Positions 34,181 through 42,736 of a stretch of DNA of 64,000 bases are shown here, one piece after another. The notes below the pieces were generated by a model. That model worked only from the letters and a program-made list of their open reading frames with translations. It was not told the origin of the DNA and searched no databases. The translations under genes and the position numbers were made by a program. Numbering within the stretch: position 1 is the first letter of the stretch; the number at the start of each line of letters is the position of its first letter. The DNA comes from Nocardia terpenica (GTDB lineage: Bacteria > Actinomycetota > Actinomycetes > Mycobacteriales > Mycobacteriaceae): assembly GCF_013186535.1 (NCBI RefSeq), contig NZ_JABMCZ010000003.1, positions 372,001 through 436,000 on the forward strand, in the 5' to 3' direction.

Positions 34181-35383
34181 ATGGAGGAGTGGGAAGCGTT
34201 CGGGGCCGAGTTGCGGCGGTTCCGAGTGCGGGCGGGATTGTCGGTTCGACAGCTGGCACGCGCCCTCCACTACGACGCGGGAGCGCTCTCGCGTTTCGAA
34301 AACGGCCGCCGCAAACCTCCGCCTGACATCGTTCGTAAACTCGATCGCATCCTCGACGCCAACGGTGCGCTGTCGGCAAGTTTCGAGAGCGTGGTCAGCG
34401 ACAGGAGCGAGGCCGACCGGTCGACGCAACTGCACCTGCGGGAGGCTGGCGCGCTGGCCGAACGGCGCTACATCGACCACGGCCTTGCCAACGATCTGGA
34501 AGGGCTGCTGTCGGAAACTCGGCGGCTGGAGGATCAGGTCGGGTCCAAACTGGTTCTGCCTGTAACCATTCGACAAACACGGGTCGCGTCGTTGTTGGCG
34601 AAGGAAGCTCGAGGATCTGCGCGCGCTGAAATCCTGGATGCGGCTGCGGGGTGGAAGCAGTTCTCCGGCTGGCTTCACGCCAACCTCGGCAACCACAGCA
34701 CCGCGGTACAGCATTACCGGGCCGCGCTCGAACAGGCCACCGAGAGCGGCAATCGGGACATGGCATCCACCGCACTGTCGATGCGCGGGCATGTCGCGTG
34801 GATGGCAGGTGAGATCGACTCGCTGATCGGCCTGTCGCGCGCCGCGCAACGAGACGGCACCGAACTCAGCCCCACAGTTCTCGCGCTGGCCGTGCAACAA
34901 GAGGCCCGCGGACTCGCCATCCAAGGCGAGCTGGACGCAATGGAACTCAAGCTGGACCAGGCCGCCGAACTGATAGCACGTGGAGACCCCGACCGGCCGG
35001 ACGCGCAGTACTTCTACTCCGATTCCCTGATCGACATGCAGCGTGGCTTGGCCTACCGCCTGGCTCGGCAATGGGACAAGGCCGTCGTGTCCCTCGAACG
35101 AGGCTTGGCCGGTTTCGATCCCGACATCCTCACCTCCGAATGGGCAACGTGGTACGTCGCAGAACTGGGATGCGCACTCGCTGGCGCAGGGGAACCCGAA
35201 GCCGCTTCCCGGGCCGCGACGGAGGCCCTACGAGTCGGAGCAGCCACCCCAGGCTCCCGGTTGGTCAAGTTCGTTCGGACACTCCACCGCGAAATGTCCC
35301 TCAGCTGGGGCGCAAACCATGCCGTCGCAGCGCTGGGCGAAGAATTGCGCCAGAGCAGCCGAAAGCCTGCACGGAAAAGCTAG
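34181..35383 (+). CDS. XRE regulator with TPR-like sensor domain
   Basis: 400 aa. The HTH is GAELRRFRVRAGLSVRQLAR then ALHYDAGALSRFENGRRKPP (residues about 5-60). The rest is helical with repeated 35-40 residue units (GWKQFSGWLHANLGNHSTAV, SALSMRGHVAWMAGE, SDSLIDMQRGLAYRLARQWD), a TPR-type fold. Such regulators often bind peptides or control nearby cargo. ATG chosen at MEEWEAF where the HTH begins; the frame is open further upstream. Confidence 0.8.
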   Translation: MEEWEAFGAELRRFRVRAGLSVRQLARALHYDAGALSRFENGRRKPPPDIVRKLDRILDANGALSASFESVVSDRSEADRSTQLHLREAGALAERRYIDHGLANDLEGLLSETRRLEDQVGSKLVLPVTIRQTRVASLLAKEARGSARAEILDAAAGWKQFSGWLHANLGNHSTAVQHYRAALEQATESGNRDMASTALSMRGHVAWMAGEIDSLIGLSRAAQRDGTELSPTVLALAVQQEARGLAIQGELDAMELKLDQAAELIARGDPDRPDAQYFYSDSLIDMQRGLAYRLARQWDKAVVSLERGLAGFDPDILTSEWATWYVAELGCALAGAGEPEAASRAATEALRVGAATPGSRLVKFVRTLHREMSLSWGANHAVAALGEELRQSSRKPARKS

Positions 35384-35978
35384 GAGCCAAGCCGTTCTGC
35401 GGAGCGGCCCTGGCCAGGTTGCCCCCGCGCCCCGTGCCCGTACAGCGTCACGTATAGCAGAACCGAGCGTGTACGGGTTTCCGGATTACGGCGGGCCTTT
35501 GCCAGGCCGCGAGGATTTGACCGTGATGTCCCGCCAGCCACCGCAACACTTGGACCTAGGCGGTGTTCATGCCAATGCGGGTCGGACATCGACGTTTACA
35601 CGGGCATTAGCCGTTCGGCCGGTACATGACGGATGTTACCGACTCAATGCGCGATTTCGAATCGGTTGCCGCCGACACCGCCGGGGAGACTTAGGCGCGC
35701 ATTGCGGCCGGTAGGCGCCGGAGCTCTTGCGGATAGGTTTGCCCAAACCGTTCGCTGGTCTGCACGAAAAGGTGAGGCGTGAATCTCGGCACGCTTCACC
35801 TTCCCCGTGTCGGCTCTACCGCTGGCGCGGCGGATGCTGTGCCGCTCTGGTTCTCGCCCATCTGGCAGAGGCTTGATGGAACCGGTGCCGCCGTGTTTGA
35901 GGTGCGTTTAATTCGGCGGTATCGGGGGGCGGCTGGGATGCCGGGGCTCGGCGAGGAGCTGTGCTCGCGTCGGACCGG
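35384..35978. other. 595-bp gap in the element with repeat copy 1
   Basis: No gene I can support. Holds copy 1 of the 41-bp element repeat. The rest is lower in GC than the flanks and shows no recognisable RNA gene or promoter. Confidence 0.5.
35444..35484. repeat. 41-bp element repeat, copy 1
   Basis: Shares GCGTCACG, AGCAG and TGTACGGGTTT at the same spacing with copies at 38935 and 42284. In this copy, CCCGTACA just upstream and TGTACGGG inside form an 8-bp inverted repeat. Confidence 0.8.
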
Positions 35979-36350
35979 TCAGCGGCGGCGTTTGCGGGCT
36001 TTGGGGCCATGTCCGTCGCCTGTCGTCTTTGTGACGGCGTCCGTGCTGAGGGCGAGCATGGCGAGGCCGGCATCGCGGATGAGCATGTCCAGATCGTCGA
36101 GTGCCAGGCCGACAGCGTCACTGGCCGACCGGACCTGGTTGGGGGTGGCGTCGGTTTGATCGAATACCAGCCGCAGGGTGTGGAGTTGCAGGCCGACGTC
36201 GAACAGGTGGCGGACGAGGCGGTCGCTGGAATAGGCGAAGGCCGCGGCGTTCTCGCCCAGTCCGGGGACGGGTTCATAGAACCGGTGCGGTGGCAGCATC
36301 ACGTCTGCTATCGGTGCGGTGGGCAGGATGGGCACAACAGCGTCGTCCAT
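35979..36350 (-). CDS. Hypothetical protein, element cargo
   Basis: 123 aa. LPPHRFYEPVPGLGENAAAF and AYSSDRLVRHLFDVGLQLHT then SASDAVGLALDDLDMLIRDA: mostly helical, coiled-coil-like, ending in a basic tail KARKRRR. ATG with GGAGA nine bases upstream. Lies 137 bases after the GAF-ANTAR gene on the same strand, possibly cotranscribed. Not recognised. Confidence 0.6.
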   Translation of the reverse strand: MDDAVVPILPTAPIADVMLPPHRFYEPVPGLGENAAAFAYSSDRLVRHLFDVGLQLHTLRLVFDQTDATPNQVRSASDAVGLALDDLDMLIRDAGLAMLALSTDAVTKTTGDGHGPKARKRRR

Positions 36351-36487
36351 GTCGATCTCCTGAGCGCGTGGCGGGCGAGATCCCCAGCCGCGCTTCAGGA
36401 CTTGGGAAGACGGTGCGCAAGTGAACGTTGGTCACAGTGTACTCCGCGGACATGGACCCTGGCGTGCCCGTTCGTCGGGTGACGAGG

Positions 36488-37258
36488 TCACGAGTGCTGT
36501 CCGTCGGCATGGTTGGTGGGATGCTGGAAATGCAGCGGCGCGGGTTCTGCCCCGGTGACGGTTTGGATCATCTCCACCGCGACCACCGCGAGTTTGACGT
36601 TGCGTTGTTGAGAGGTGCCTCGCAACACCGCGAACGCTTCGTCGCGCGTGCACCGATGCTGCATCATCACCATTCCCAGCGCCTGGTCGATCACCGACCT
36701 TGACGCCAGCGCCTCTCGGAGTTGCCCGGTCAGCTCGGCTTGACGTGCGGAGGCGATTGCCGAAGCCAGCAGCACCCCGGTGTGCGCGCCGGTCAACGCG
36801 ATCGCCTCACGTGCCCACTTGTCGAACCCGTTCGCTTGTTTGGAGTACAGGTTGAGCGCGCCGATCGGGGTCCCTTCGGCCACCAGAGGTTGCGAGTGGA
36901 TCGACCGCACCCCATGGGCGAGCATTCGAGCCGAATACTGCCCCCAGCGTCGCTCCTCCACGACATCGGGCACAAACACTGGTTTGCCGGTCCGCATAGC
37001 TTCCAGACAGGGACCCAGTCCGTTGGTGTATTGAATCTCGTCGATGAGGACCGCGTGCGCTCCGGTGGAGGCCACGGTCATCGCGTCTCCGCCGCGCATC
37101 AGAGTCACCCCCGCCATCGGCTGCCCCGGCAGCATGCCCGAGGCGATATCGGCGATGTCACGTAGAGAGTCCTCGACATCGCGGGTGGACAACAACAATG
37201 CGGTGAGCTCGGCCAGCCCGACCGCGAGTTCGTCGGGCCCCAACCGTTCCGGCGGCAT
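36488..37258 (-). CDS. GAF-ANTAR transcription antitermination regulator
   Basis: 256 aa. GAF sensor domain about residues 25-165 (MAGVTLMRGGDAMTVASTGA, GPCLEAMRTGKPVFVPDV, SIHSQPLVAEGTPIGALNLY). ANTAR RNA-binding domain about 180-240 (ALASRSVIDQALGMVMMQHR, CTRDEAFAVLRGTSQQRNVK). ANTAR proteins bind two-hairpin RNA motifs and prevent termination. Such GAF-ANTAR proteins are very common in Nocardia and Mycobacterium. Divergent from the flavin-fold gene. Confidence 0.92.
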   Translation of the reverse strand: MPPERLGPDELAVGLAELTALLLSTRDVEDSLRDIADIASGMLPGQPMAGVTLMRGGDAMTVASTGAHAVLIDEIQYTNGLGPCLEAMRTGKPVFVPDVVEERRWGQYSARMLAHGVRSIHSQPLVAEGTPIGALNLYSKQANGFDKWAREAIALTGAHTGVLLASAIASARQAELTGQLREALASRSVIDQALGMVMMQHRCTRDEAFAVLRGTSQQRNVKLAVVAVEMIQTVTGAEPAPLHFQHPTNHADGQHS

Positions 37259-37705
37259 CAGTGTTCACTCCTCGCTGAACTCCTGTCGCGCACCGCACCC
37301 CGAGCCTCCAGGCGTACGCCCTCGTCGACGTCGCCTACCTGAAAGACAGCCGGTATATTCCCGGCACCGAAGGCCGGTCACAGGCGCTGGAACCGGTCAA
37401 GGGAGGGCAGCCAGATGCGTGAATGCCTCGACCTGCAGGTTTCCCCCACCCGCCTAGGTGGGAACTATCTTCCATTTCAGCACTTCAGGATTTCCGACGC
37501 CAGAGGGTGGAGAACGTGCAAGGATTGGGGCACAACAGGATTCGATGATCACTCGACTGCTCGACGGTTGCTCTCCCGCCGCTGGCGCGGCCGCGGATCC
37601 ACGGGTTCCGCCTTGCCGGGCACCGTCCAGCGCTGTGCGCCACACCCGGCGCCACATCGAACTGTCCACCCGGTCCAGGGGGACACAACCTTTCGAGGTG
37701 ACACA
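37259..37705. other. Divergent control region between GAF-ANTAR and PPOX genes
   Basis: 447 bases. An ATG at 37415 with GGGAGGG nine bases upstream opens a frame that runs into the PPOX gene; the extra 97 residues do not look like a domain. Otherwise no feature I can name. Confidence 0.4.
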
Positions 37706-38149
37706 GTGGAGCATTCACTCCGGTCACGGGAGTTGTCGACCACGCAGGCGTTGACGCTGCTTGCCGATGTCCGGTTCGGGCGGATCTCGTTCTCCCGCTA
37801 CGCCCTGCCCACCATCCGCCCGGTCAACCACATCGTCGACAAAGACGACACCATCGTCATCCACGCCAACCCCGGCACCACCCTCACCCCCGACCGCCAA
37901 GTCGTCGCCTACCAGGCCGACACCATCGACCACGAGACCATGCACGGCTGGTGCGTCATCGTCACCGGCCGCGCCGAAGAAATCACCGACGCCGAAGACA
38001 TCGCTTACTACCGCCGCCGTCTACGCCCCGCCCTGCCCGGCTCTCACGACCGACTCATTCGCATCCACCCCGACATCGTCACCGGCGTCGAATACCTCGA
38101 CACCCTCGCCGAAGCCCTTGACCACGCCGGACCGCATCCCCGGTCATAG
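37706..38149 (+). CDS. Pyridoxamine 5'-phosphate oxidase-fold flavoprotein
   Basis: 147 aa, split-barrel fold. LLADVRFGRISFSRYALPTI, PVNHIVDKDDTIVIHANPGT, VVAYQADTIDHETMHGWCVI and VTGRAEEITDAED match the PPOX-class family that binds FMN or F420 (often annotated as Rv-type deazaflavin or nitroreductase-like proteins). GTG start selected because the domain normally begins about ten residues before LLADV. In Nocardia such genes often stand beside ANTAR or stress regulators. Substrate unknown. Confidence 0.82.
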   Translation: MEHSLRSRELSTTQALTLLADVRFGRISFSRYALPTIRPVNHIVDKDDTIVIHANPGTTLTPDRQVVAYQADTIDHETMHGWCVIVTGRAEEITDAEDIAYYRRRLRPALPGSHDRLIRIHPDIVTGVEYLDTLAEALDHAGPHPRS

Positions 38150-38575
38150 GAAGGTCATCGTCACGCGCCAAGGAAAGGGGCCTTGGTGCTCCCGCAGCTC
38201 GATCCTGTCCCCGTGCGAGTAGACGGGAGTACCGTGAGTATCGCGACGTACTCGGTTGCCACGCACGGAATCGAAACAATCCCCTAGGTGCGCTGGCGGC
38301 CCCGAGTGCGGGGCACGTCCTGGGAGTCCATTCAGGCTCGCAGAATGCTTCTTTAAAAGCAGAGGAAGCGGCTCAAACAGTCCCGGTGCTGCCGATCAGG
38401 CACAAGCCCTCGAGATCGACTCACCGGGCATCGAGCCGCCCGACACCACATCCACGGCCACGCCGACCACCGCGAGTCAGGTGTGGACCGTCAGATAATT
38501 CCTCCGGCCTGCCGTCACGGAATTCCTCCAGTTGGCGGGCCTCGGTGTCAGCGTAGCGGTGTGGGGGTGTCGGGG

Positions 38576-38722
38576 CTATTTGGCGGTTCGCCCGGGGCGT
38601 TTGCGGGGCCGGTAGGAAGGGTCGTCCATGAGGACTTGGTGGCTGGTGTTGATGAGGCGGTCGAGCAGACTTTCGGCGACGACGGGATTCGGGAATAGCG
38701 GATACCAGTCCTTCGGCGGGCG
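38576..38722 (-). pseudogene. IS21-type helper ATPase (IstB-like) C-terminal remnant
   Basis: The minus strand reads RPPKDWYPLFPNPVVAESLL then DRLINTSHQVLMDDPSYRPR and KRPGRTAK before a TAG. This matches the C-terminal end of IstB-like transposon ATPases as I remember them. The Walker motifs and the IstA transposase are absent, so the copy is dead. Confidence 0.6.
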
Positions 38723-38934
38723 GAACTCCCTTCGACACGGCCTGGGCACTGGGACATCCTCTCAGGCCTGGCCACATTGCAAACCCACCTCGGTTGTCAC
38801 CTACCTCATGCAGCAGCCCCCTCGTTCTTGATTGCACGGCGCTGGGGCGCTTGAGAGATCGGTCCGTGGGCCGTCGCGCTGGAGACTTCAGCAAGGCTGC
38901 CTGAGGCCGGTTGCCCGCCGCCCGGCCCCTCACG

Positions 38935-38975
38935 TGCGTCACGTACAGCAGTCCTCAGGCTGTACGGGTTTCCGG
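38935..38975. repeat. 41-bp element repeat, copy 2
   Basis: Same conserved blocks as copy 1. Here GTACAGC and GCTGTAC form a 7-bp stem around AGTCCTCAG. It lies just beyond the 3' end of the type VII cargo operon. Confidence 0.8.
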
Positions 38976-38989
38976 GGCGCGAAAGCCGC

Positions 38990-39877
38990 TCAGCCCAGCA
39001 GTTCGCCTCTCCGCATACGGTCGATTACTGCATCCGATTTCAGCTCCTCGCGGGCTTCCGGATGTTGCCAATAGAAGCGCACGAGGTGCAGGAGTAGCGG
39101 TGGATCGATGCTCAGAGCGGACGGGGAAAGGTCGATCGACCGCTCCATCAGGCCACGCTGTAAGCGGTCAATGAGACTGCGGCCCGTGTCCACGTGAACT
39201 TTAGTGCCCGCCACAGGAACTATGCGCACTACATGCGTGTTGTTTACGAGCACGGGCCACACTTGTCCTACCTCACTCCATGACACTGTCTTTACTGTAT
39301 GCCCAAGCGCCTGCGAAACCCCGTACTCGGATATCGCGAAGAAATACCGACGCCCTCGTCCGAAGCCGTAGAAGCCCAAAAATACGATCATCCCCAGAGC
39401 GGCAAGGACAATCAGCAAGCCACCGACATTGATCCCGGAGCGCACGCTGTCGCCGTCGCCCGACAGGTTGGTAAAGAACAAGACCCCCCGGATGACCAGA
39501 AACACCGCTGCCGTGATCAGCCAGACGACCATCAGGGGCCGCCATGAGGACTTGACGTCGATGCGAAGGCCGTTCACATGCTCGCCGACGTCGATGACGT
39601 CGACCTTCAGGTTGCGCGGCAACGAGTCCCGGCGCACACGAAGATGTGGTGCAAGCGCCAGAACGACACTCAAAAAAGCTATACCACCCGCCACACCGAA
39701 CGCTGCTCTCAACCAGTTGCCACGAATGGCGAAGTCAATCGAGTATGGAACGGAGATGAGAGCGCCGAGGGCAAAGAATACGAGTGCCGCAATGAGCTTC
39801 CCGGGTAGCCGCTCGACACCCCACTCTTGAGGCCATCCGAGCCTTGGAGATTTGGCCTCCGTACTATTTCCGGTCAT
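38990..39877 (-). CDS. Multi-pass membrane protein, candidate immunity factor
   Basis: 295 aa. Four membrane helices: LIAALVFFALGALISVPYSI, LRAAFGVAGGIAFLSVVLAL, LMVVWLITAAVFLVIRGVLF and VGGLLIVLAALGMIVFLGFY. A PH-like cytoplasmic domain follows (RRYFFAISEYGVSQALGHTV, KTVSWSEVGQVWPVLVNNTH). ATG chosen because AGGAG is six to ten bases upstream and it falls 25 bases after the stop of the 644-aa gene. A membrane-resident partner immediately downstream of a possible membrane-active toxin is a typical immunity layout. Function inferred only from position and topology. Confidence 0.75.
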   Translation of the reverse strand: MTGNSTEAKSPRLGWPQEWGVERLPGKLIAALVFFALGALISVPYSIDFAIRGNWLRAAFGVAGGIAFLSVVLALAPHLRVRRDSLPRNLKVDVIDVGEHVNGLRIDVKSSWRPLMVVWLITAAVFLVIRGVLFFTNLSGDGDSVRSGINVGGLLIVLAALGMIVFLGFYGFGRGRRYFFAISEYGVSQALGHTVKTVSWSEVGQVWPVLVNNTHVVRIVPVAGTKVHVDTGRSLIDRLQRGLMERSIDLSPSALSIDPPLLLHLVRFYWQHPEAREELKSDAVIDRMRRGELLG

Positions 39878-39902
39878 CCGACTCTCCTGCCTCGCGTTCG
39901 GC

Positions 39903-41837
39903 CTACTTGAATGGCTGCTCAGCAGCCCACGCCCCAAACGAGCCACCCCCGAAACCACCAAGCGCTGCCAACGCTCCGGCGCAGAACGCTTGACCGATCG
40001 GGGTGAGCGGAGTGCAGACGAGCGCACCCGTAGCTGCACCGAGTTCCGCACCTGCCCAGCCGCCGACTGTGCCACCCGCAGCATTGGCGATAGCTTCGTC
40101 TGCTGGTTTTCCGTGATGTCTCCAATCGTCCCAGTTGACGTAGGCGTTGACCGCAGCGCCGAGTGGAATTCCACCGAGCGCCTTGCCATCCGTCTTCAGG
40201 AACTGGCCGACCTCTGCTTTGGTTGCCGCGTCTGTGGCGGAATCCATCGCACCGGTAAAAGCGTGCCCTGCGCCAGGAGCGCCAGAGTCGAGCATCTGGA
40301 GCGCCCGCATCTGGTTGATGTGCGACTCAGCCATCGCGGCCCCGGCCTGTCCTGCCATCGACGCCCCGCCAGCTTTCGCCCATTCCGCGCCCGCAGCGCT
40401 GGCACCGGAGAATCCAGTCGCGAGGGGATGAGTAACCACTGTGTCCTTGGTCGATCCGTAAAGACTGTTCCACTCGGTACCCGTGAACGATTTCACGCTG
40501 TCCCAGATCGATTGTTTGGGTGCACTCGGAGGCGCTTTGCTCGGGTCGTACTGAAGCACCGAACCATCCGGGAACTTCGTCACGATCCGGCCGTCCGGCA
40601 GCTGCGACGTTGACGCTGTCTTTCCGTCCGGATAGGTGGTCTTGACGGTGCCGTCCTGCTGCATCTGCGATTGCATCCCAGCGGAATTCGCCGTCCCTGC
40701 CAGATGCGGCTTCCCGTCCGGCCCCGGCACGTACTGTTCGAATGCACGGAAACCGTCCGGCCGCTGCCATTGACGGTCGATGACACCGTTCGCTCCGAAT
40801 TTGTCGGTGACAGTGCCTCCGTTCTGCGGGTAGGACTCGGACACCTTCACTCCACGTGAACCGTCAGCGTTGGCCGTGTACGTGCTCGTCTTCCCGTTCC
40901 CTTCCGGGACTTTCTGGAACTGCTGTTGTTTGCCGTCCGGGCCGGTGATGGTCATGTCGACGATGCCCGATCCGTCCGGGCGGGGTTTGGATACGGTAGT
41001 GACCGGTGGATTGTGCCCGGTGGTTTCGGTGGTGATGGTCGAGCCGTCCGGCTGCTGCACCGAGGAGGCCACGGTAAGCGTGCCGTTCGGGTTCGGGGTG
41101 ACGGTCTTCGTGGACCCGTCCGGGTTGGTCACCGTGAGCGGAATGCCTTCCTCCAACTTCATTGCGTCGCCGATGATCGGCGGCAGCTCGTTGGGCTGGG
41201 CGGTATCCGGGTGCAACAGGCCCGGGAACATGGCGCGAATCCCCTTCGGTGGCATCTCGTACAGGGCTACTCGTGCTAGCTCGGATTTCGCCATGTCGAT
41301 GGCGGCTTTCGCGGCGGTCGCGGTGTTGTCGGCGTTCTGCAAGGCCGTGACCATCGCGAGCTGCTGCTGTGCTGCTTCGTACTCGACATCAAGGAGCGCC
41401 TTGGCGAGGTAGCCGGGATCGGACTTCGGATTACGCCCCGAGGCAGCCTTGAGCGCCTGCTGTTTCGCGACGCTGGTCACGGTGCCGTCGTCGGCAAGCT
41501 CGAACCCCATGCCGACGATCAGGTTCCGTCTGTCGATCACGAACTGTTTGGCGTGAGCGAGGTCGCCCTGGTGGGTGCTCACGGCGGTCTTGAGGCCACC
41601 GATCTTGTCCATGAGGTGACTGCCCGCTGTTCTCTCGGCCTCCACCCGCGCGGCAGCGGAGTCGGCTCCGGCACCCTTCCAGGTGTCGGCAAGCTCGTGC
41701 TGTTTGGTGACCATCGACTGCAACAGCTGGTCACCCTTGGTCACTACGGTGTCGAAGTGGGTGGCGTCGGTGCCGAGGACATCGGGGTTCCACTTCTCGA
41801 CTTCGGAGATCTTCAGTGTCGGTCGGCCGGGGCTCAC
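39903..41837 (-). CDS. WXG-containing polymorphic toxin-like T7SS cargo
   Basis: 644 aa. Residues 1-220 are helical with W53-K-G55 in a helix-turn (ADTWKGAGADSAAARVE), like WXG/LXG type VII substrates. Residues about 230-435 contain a run of short beta units with PDG/NPNG turns (TNPDGSTKTV, QPDGSTITTE, GPDGKQQQF, YPDGKTASTS, FPDGSVLQYD), like YD/RHS-type repeats. The C-terminus is Ala/Gly-rich (AGGTVGGWAGAELGAATGAL and AFCAGALAALGGFGGGSFGA), a glycine-zipper that could insert in membranes. No nuclease or other enzyme motif is visible. Starts inside the stop of the 100-aa gene. Confidence 0.78.
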   Translation of the reverse strand: MSPGRPTLKISEVEKWNPDVLGTDATHFDTVVTKGDQLLQSMVTKQHELADTWKGAGADSAAARVEAERTAGSHLMDKIGGLKTAVSTHQGDLAHAKQFVIDRRNLIVGMGFELADDGTVTSVAKQQALKAASGRNPKSDPGYLAKALLDVEYEAAQQQLAMVTALQNADNTATAAKAAIDMAKSELARVALYEMPPKGIRAMFPGLLHPDTAQPNELPPIIGDAMKLEEGIPLTVTNPDGSTKTVTPNPNGTLTVASSVQQPDGSTITTETTGHNPPVTTVSKPRPDGSGIVDMTITGPDGKQQQFQKVPEGNGKTSTYTANADGSRGVKVSESYPQNGGTVTDKFGANGVIDRQWQRPDGFRAFEQYVPGPDGKPHLAGTANSAGMQSQMQQDGTVKTTYPDGKTASTSQLPDGRIVTKFPDGSVLQYDPSKAPPSAPKQSIWDSVKSFTGTEWNSLYGSTKDTVVTHPLATGFSGASAAGAEWAKAGGASMAGQAGAAMAESHINQMRALQMLDSGAPGAGHAFTGAMDSATDAATKAEVGQFLKTDGKALGGIPLGAAVNAYVNWDDWRHHGKPADEAIANAAGGTVGGWAGAELGAATGALVCTPLTPIGQAFCAGALAALGGFGGGSFGAWAAEQPFK

Positions 41838-42136
41838 GGCAACCCACCCATCCCGCGCAACCGGACCGCGAAGTCGTCGTCAGTGGTCTCGTACTTGTCG
41901 CCCGCGCCCTTGGCGACCTCGGACATCTCCTGCGGCCTCGAAGCGAAGAACGTCAGCCCCGACTTCACCTGATCCCGCGCGGCGTTGATGCTGCCTGCCA
42001 GGTCGGTGCCTGGAAACGGGTCGCTGGCGTCGGTGGGCGCGGTGACCGCATTCCCGAGGTCTTTGATCTCGCCGGAAAGTCCGTCCAGCCACTTCGCCCA
42101 GGCGCGGAGCGCATCCGGATCGACCTTCAACGTCAC
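41834..42136 (-). CDS. Small type VII secretion substrate (ESX/EspC-like)
   Basis: 100 aa, two helices. LKVDPDALRAWAKWLDGLSG, SINAARDQVKSGLTFFASRP and KGAGDKYETTDDDFAVRLRG. YETTD is the YxxxD secretion signal at the end of helix 2. Length and helix-turn-helix layout fit WXG100/EspC-type substrates, although a clean WxG turn is missing. Overlaps the 644-aa gene by four bases, so the pair is probably cosecreted as a heterodimer through a host ESX system (none is in the window). Confidence 0.82.
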   Translation of the reverse strand: MTLKVDPDALRAWAKWLDGLSGEIKDLGNAVTAPTDASDPFPGTDLAGSINAARDQVKSGLTFFASRPQEMSEVAKGAGDKYETTDDDFAVRLRGMGGLP

Positions 42137-42283
42137 TGGTCCCCCTCGTTACCAAACGAACAGCTCAACGTATCCAGACTGGCGTCTGATCCTCCTATAT
42201 GTCTCGCTTATTGGGCAAGGTGGGCATCGTGTGCGCCGCCTCGGGTGGCCTGGGGCATGGACCCTCCGCCGCGGTCCTCGTCC

Positions 42284-42324
42284 AGCGTCACGCATAGCAG
42301 GTGCGAGGCTGTACGGGTTTCAGG
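42284..42324. repeat. 41-bp element repeat, copy 3
   Basis: Third copy, upstream of the type VII operon. CAGC near the start and GCTG before TACGGG are complementary here. Together copies 2 and 3 bracket the type VII operon. Confidence 0.8.
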
Positions 42325-42615
42325 GTTGTGAGAAATACAGGAATTCCGAGCGGTCGCGCGGCAAGACGGGCCTGTTACCCCACCTCGGCCGCTCTCTGAC
42401 CCACCCTCAGACATATGGGGCAACTGTGCAGGGAACCTGGGGGAGGGGGTCTCCAGCGTTCTCGCGGCCAGCCTCAGACGCATGGCCGATGTCCCCCAAC
42501 CGGAAACATCCCTGAGAACCCGTATACGGCCCGAGCAACCGAGCCGTGCGCTACTGAACCACCGCACGGGGAGGGGTCCCCGGCCAGGGGGCATCGAGGG
42601 CGGTATCCGAGACGC

Positions 42616-42634
42616 GTACGCAGTGGGTACGCAG
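42616..42634. promoter_or_regulatory. Putative integrase/excisionase arm site, right
   Basis: Exact copy of the left 19-mer GTACGCAGTGGGTACGCAG, about 100 bases inside attR and in the same orientation. Confidence 0.65.
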
Positions 42635-42736
42635 CAGCGCCGAAACCAGTTGCGAACATCCAACGGAACCAATGCGAAATCCGCAGGTAGAGAGCCTGTC
42701 CCGCAAAGTCCAGTCACCAGCAAACTCCCAAGTCGC

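Larger units (their letters stand above)
38150..38989. other. 840-bp gap with IS remnant and repeat copy 2
   Basis: Between the PPOX gene and the type VII operon. It contains a CCAAGG...CCTTGG hairpin shortly after the PPOX stop, the IstB-like remnant and the second 41-bp repeat. No complete gene is visible. Confidence 0.6.

Noticed and set aside
37415..37705. N-terminal extension of the PPOX gene
   Set aside because: A good ribosome site precedes the ATG, but the extra 97 residues have no domain-like pattern; kept as an alternative start only.
28378..42736. Prophage
   Set aside because: No capsid, portal, terminase, tail, lysin or holin gene between the att sites; replication genes are of the integrative-element type.
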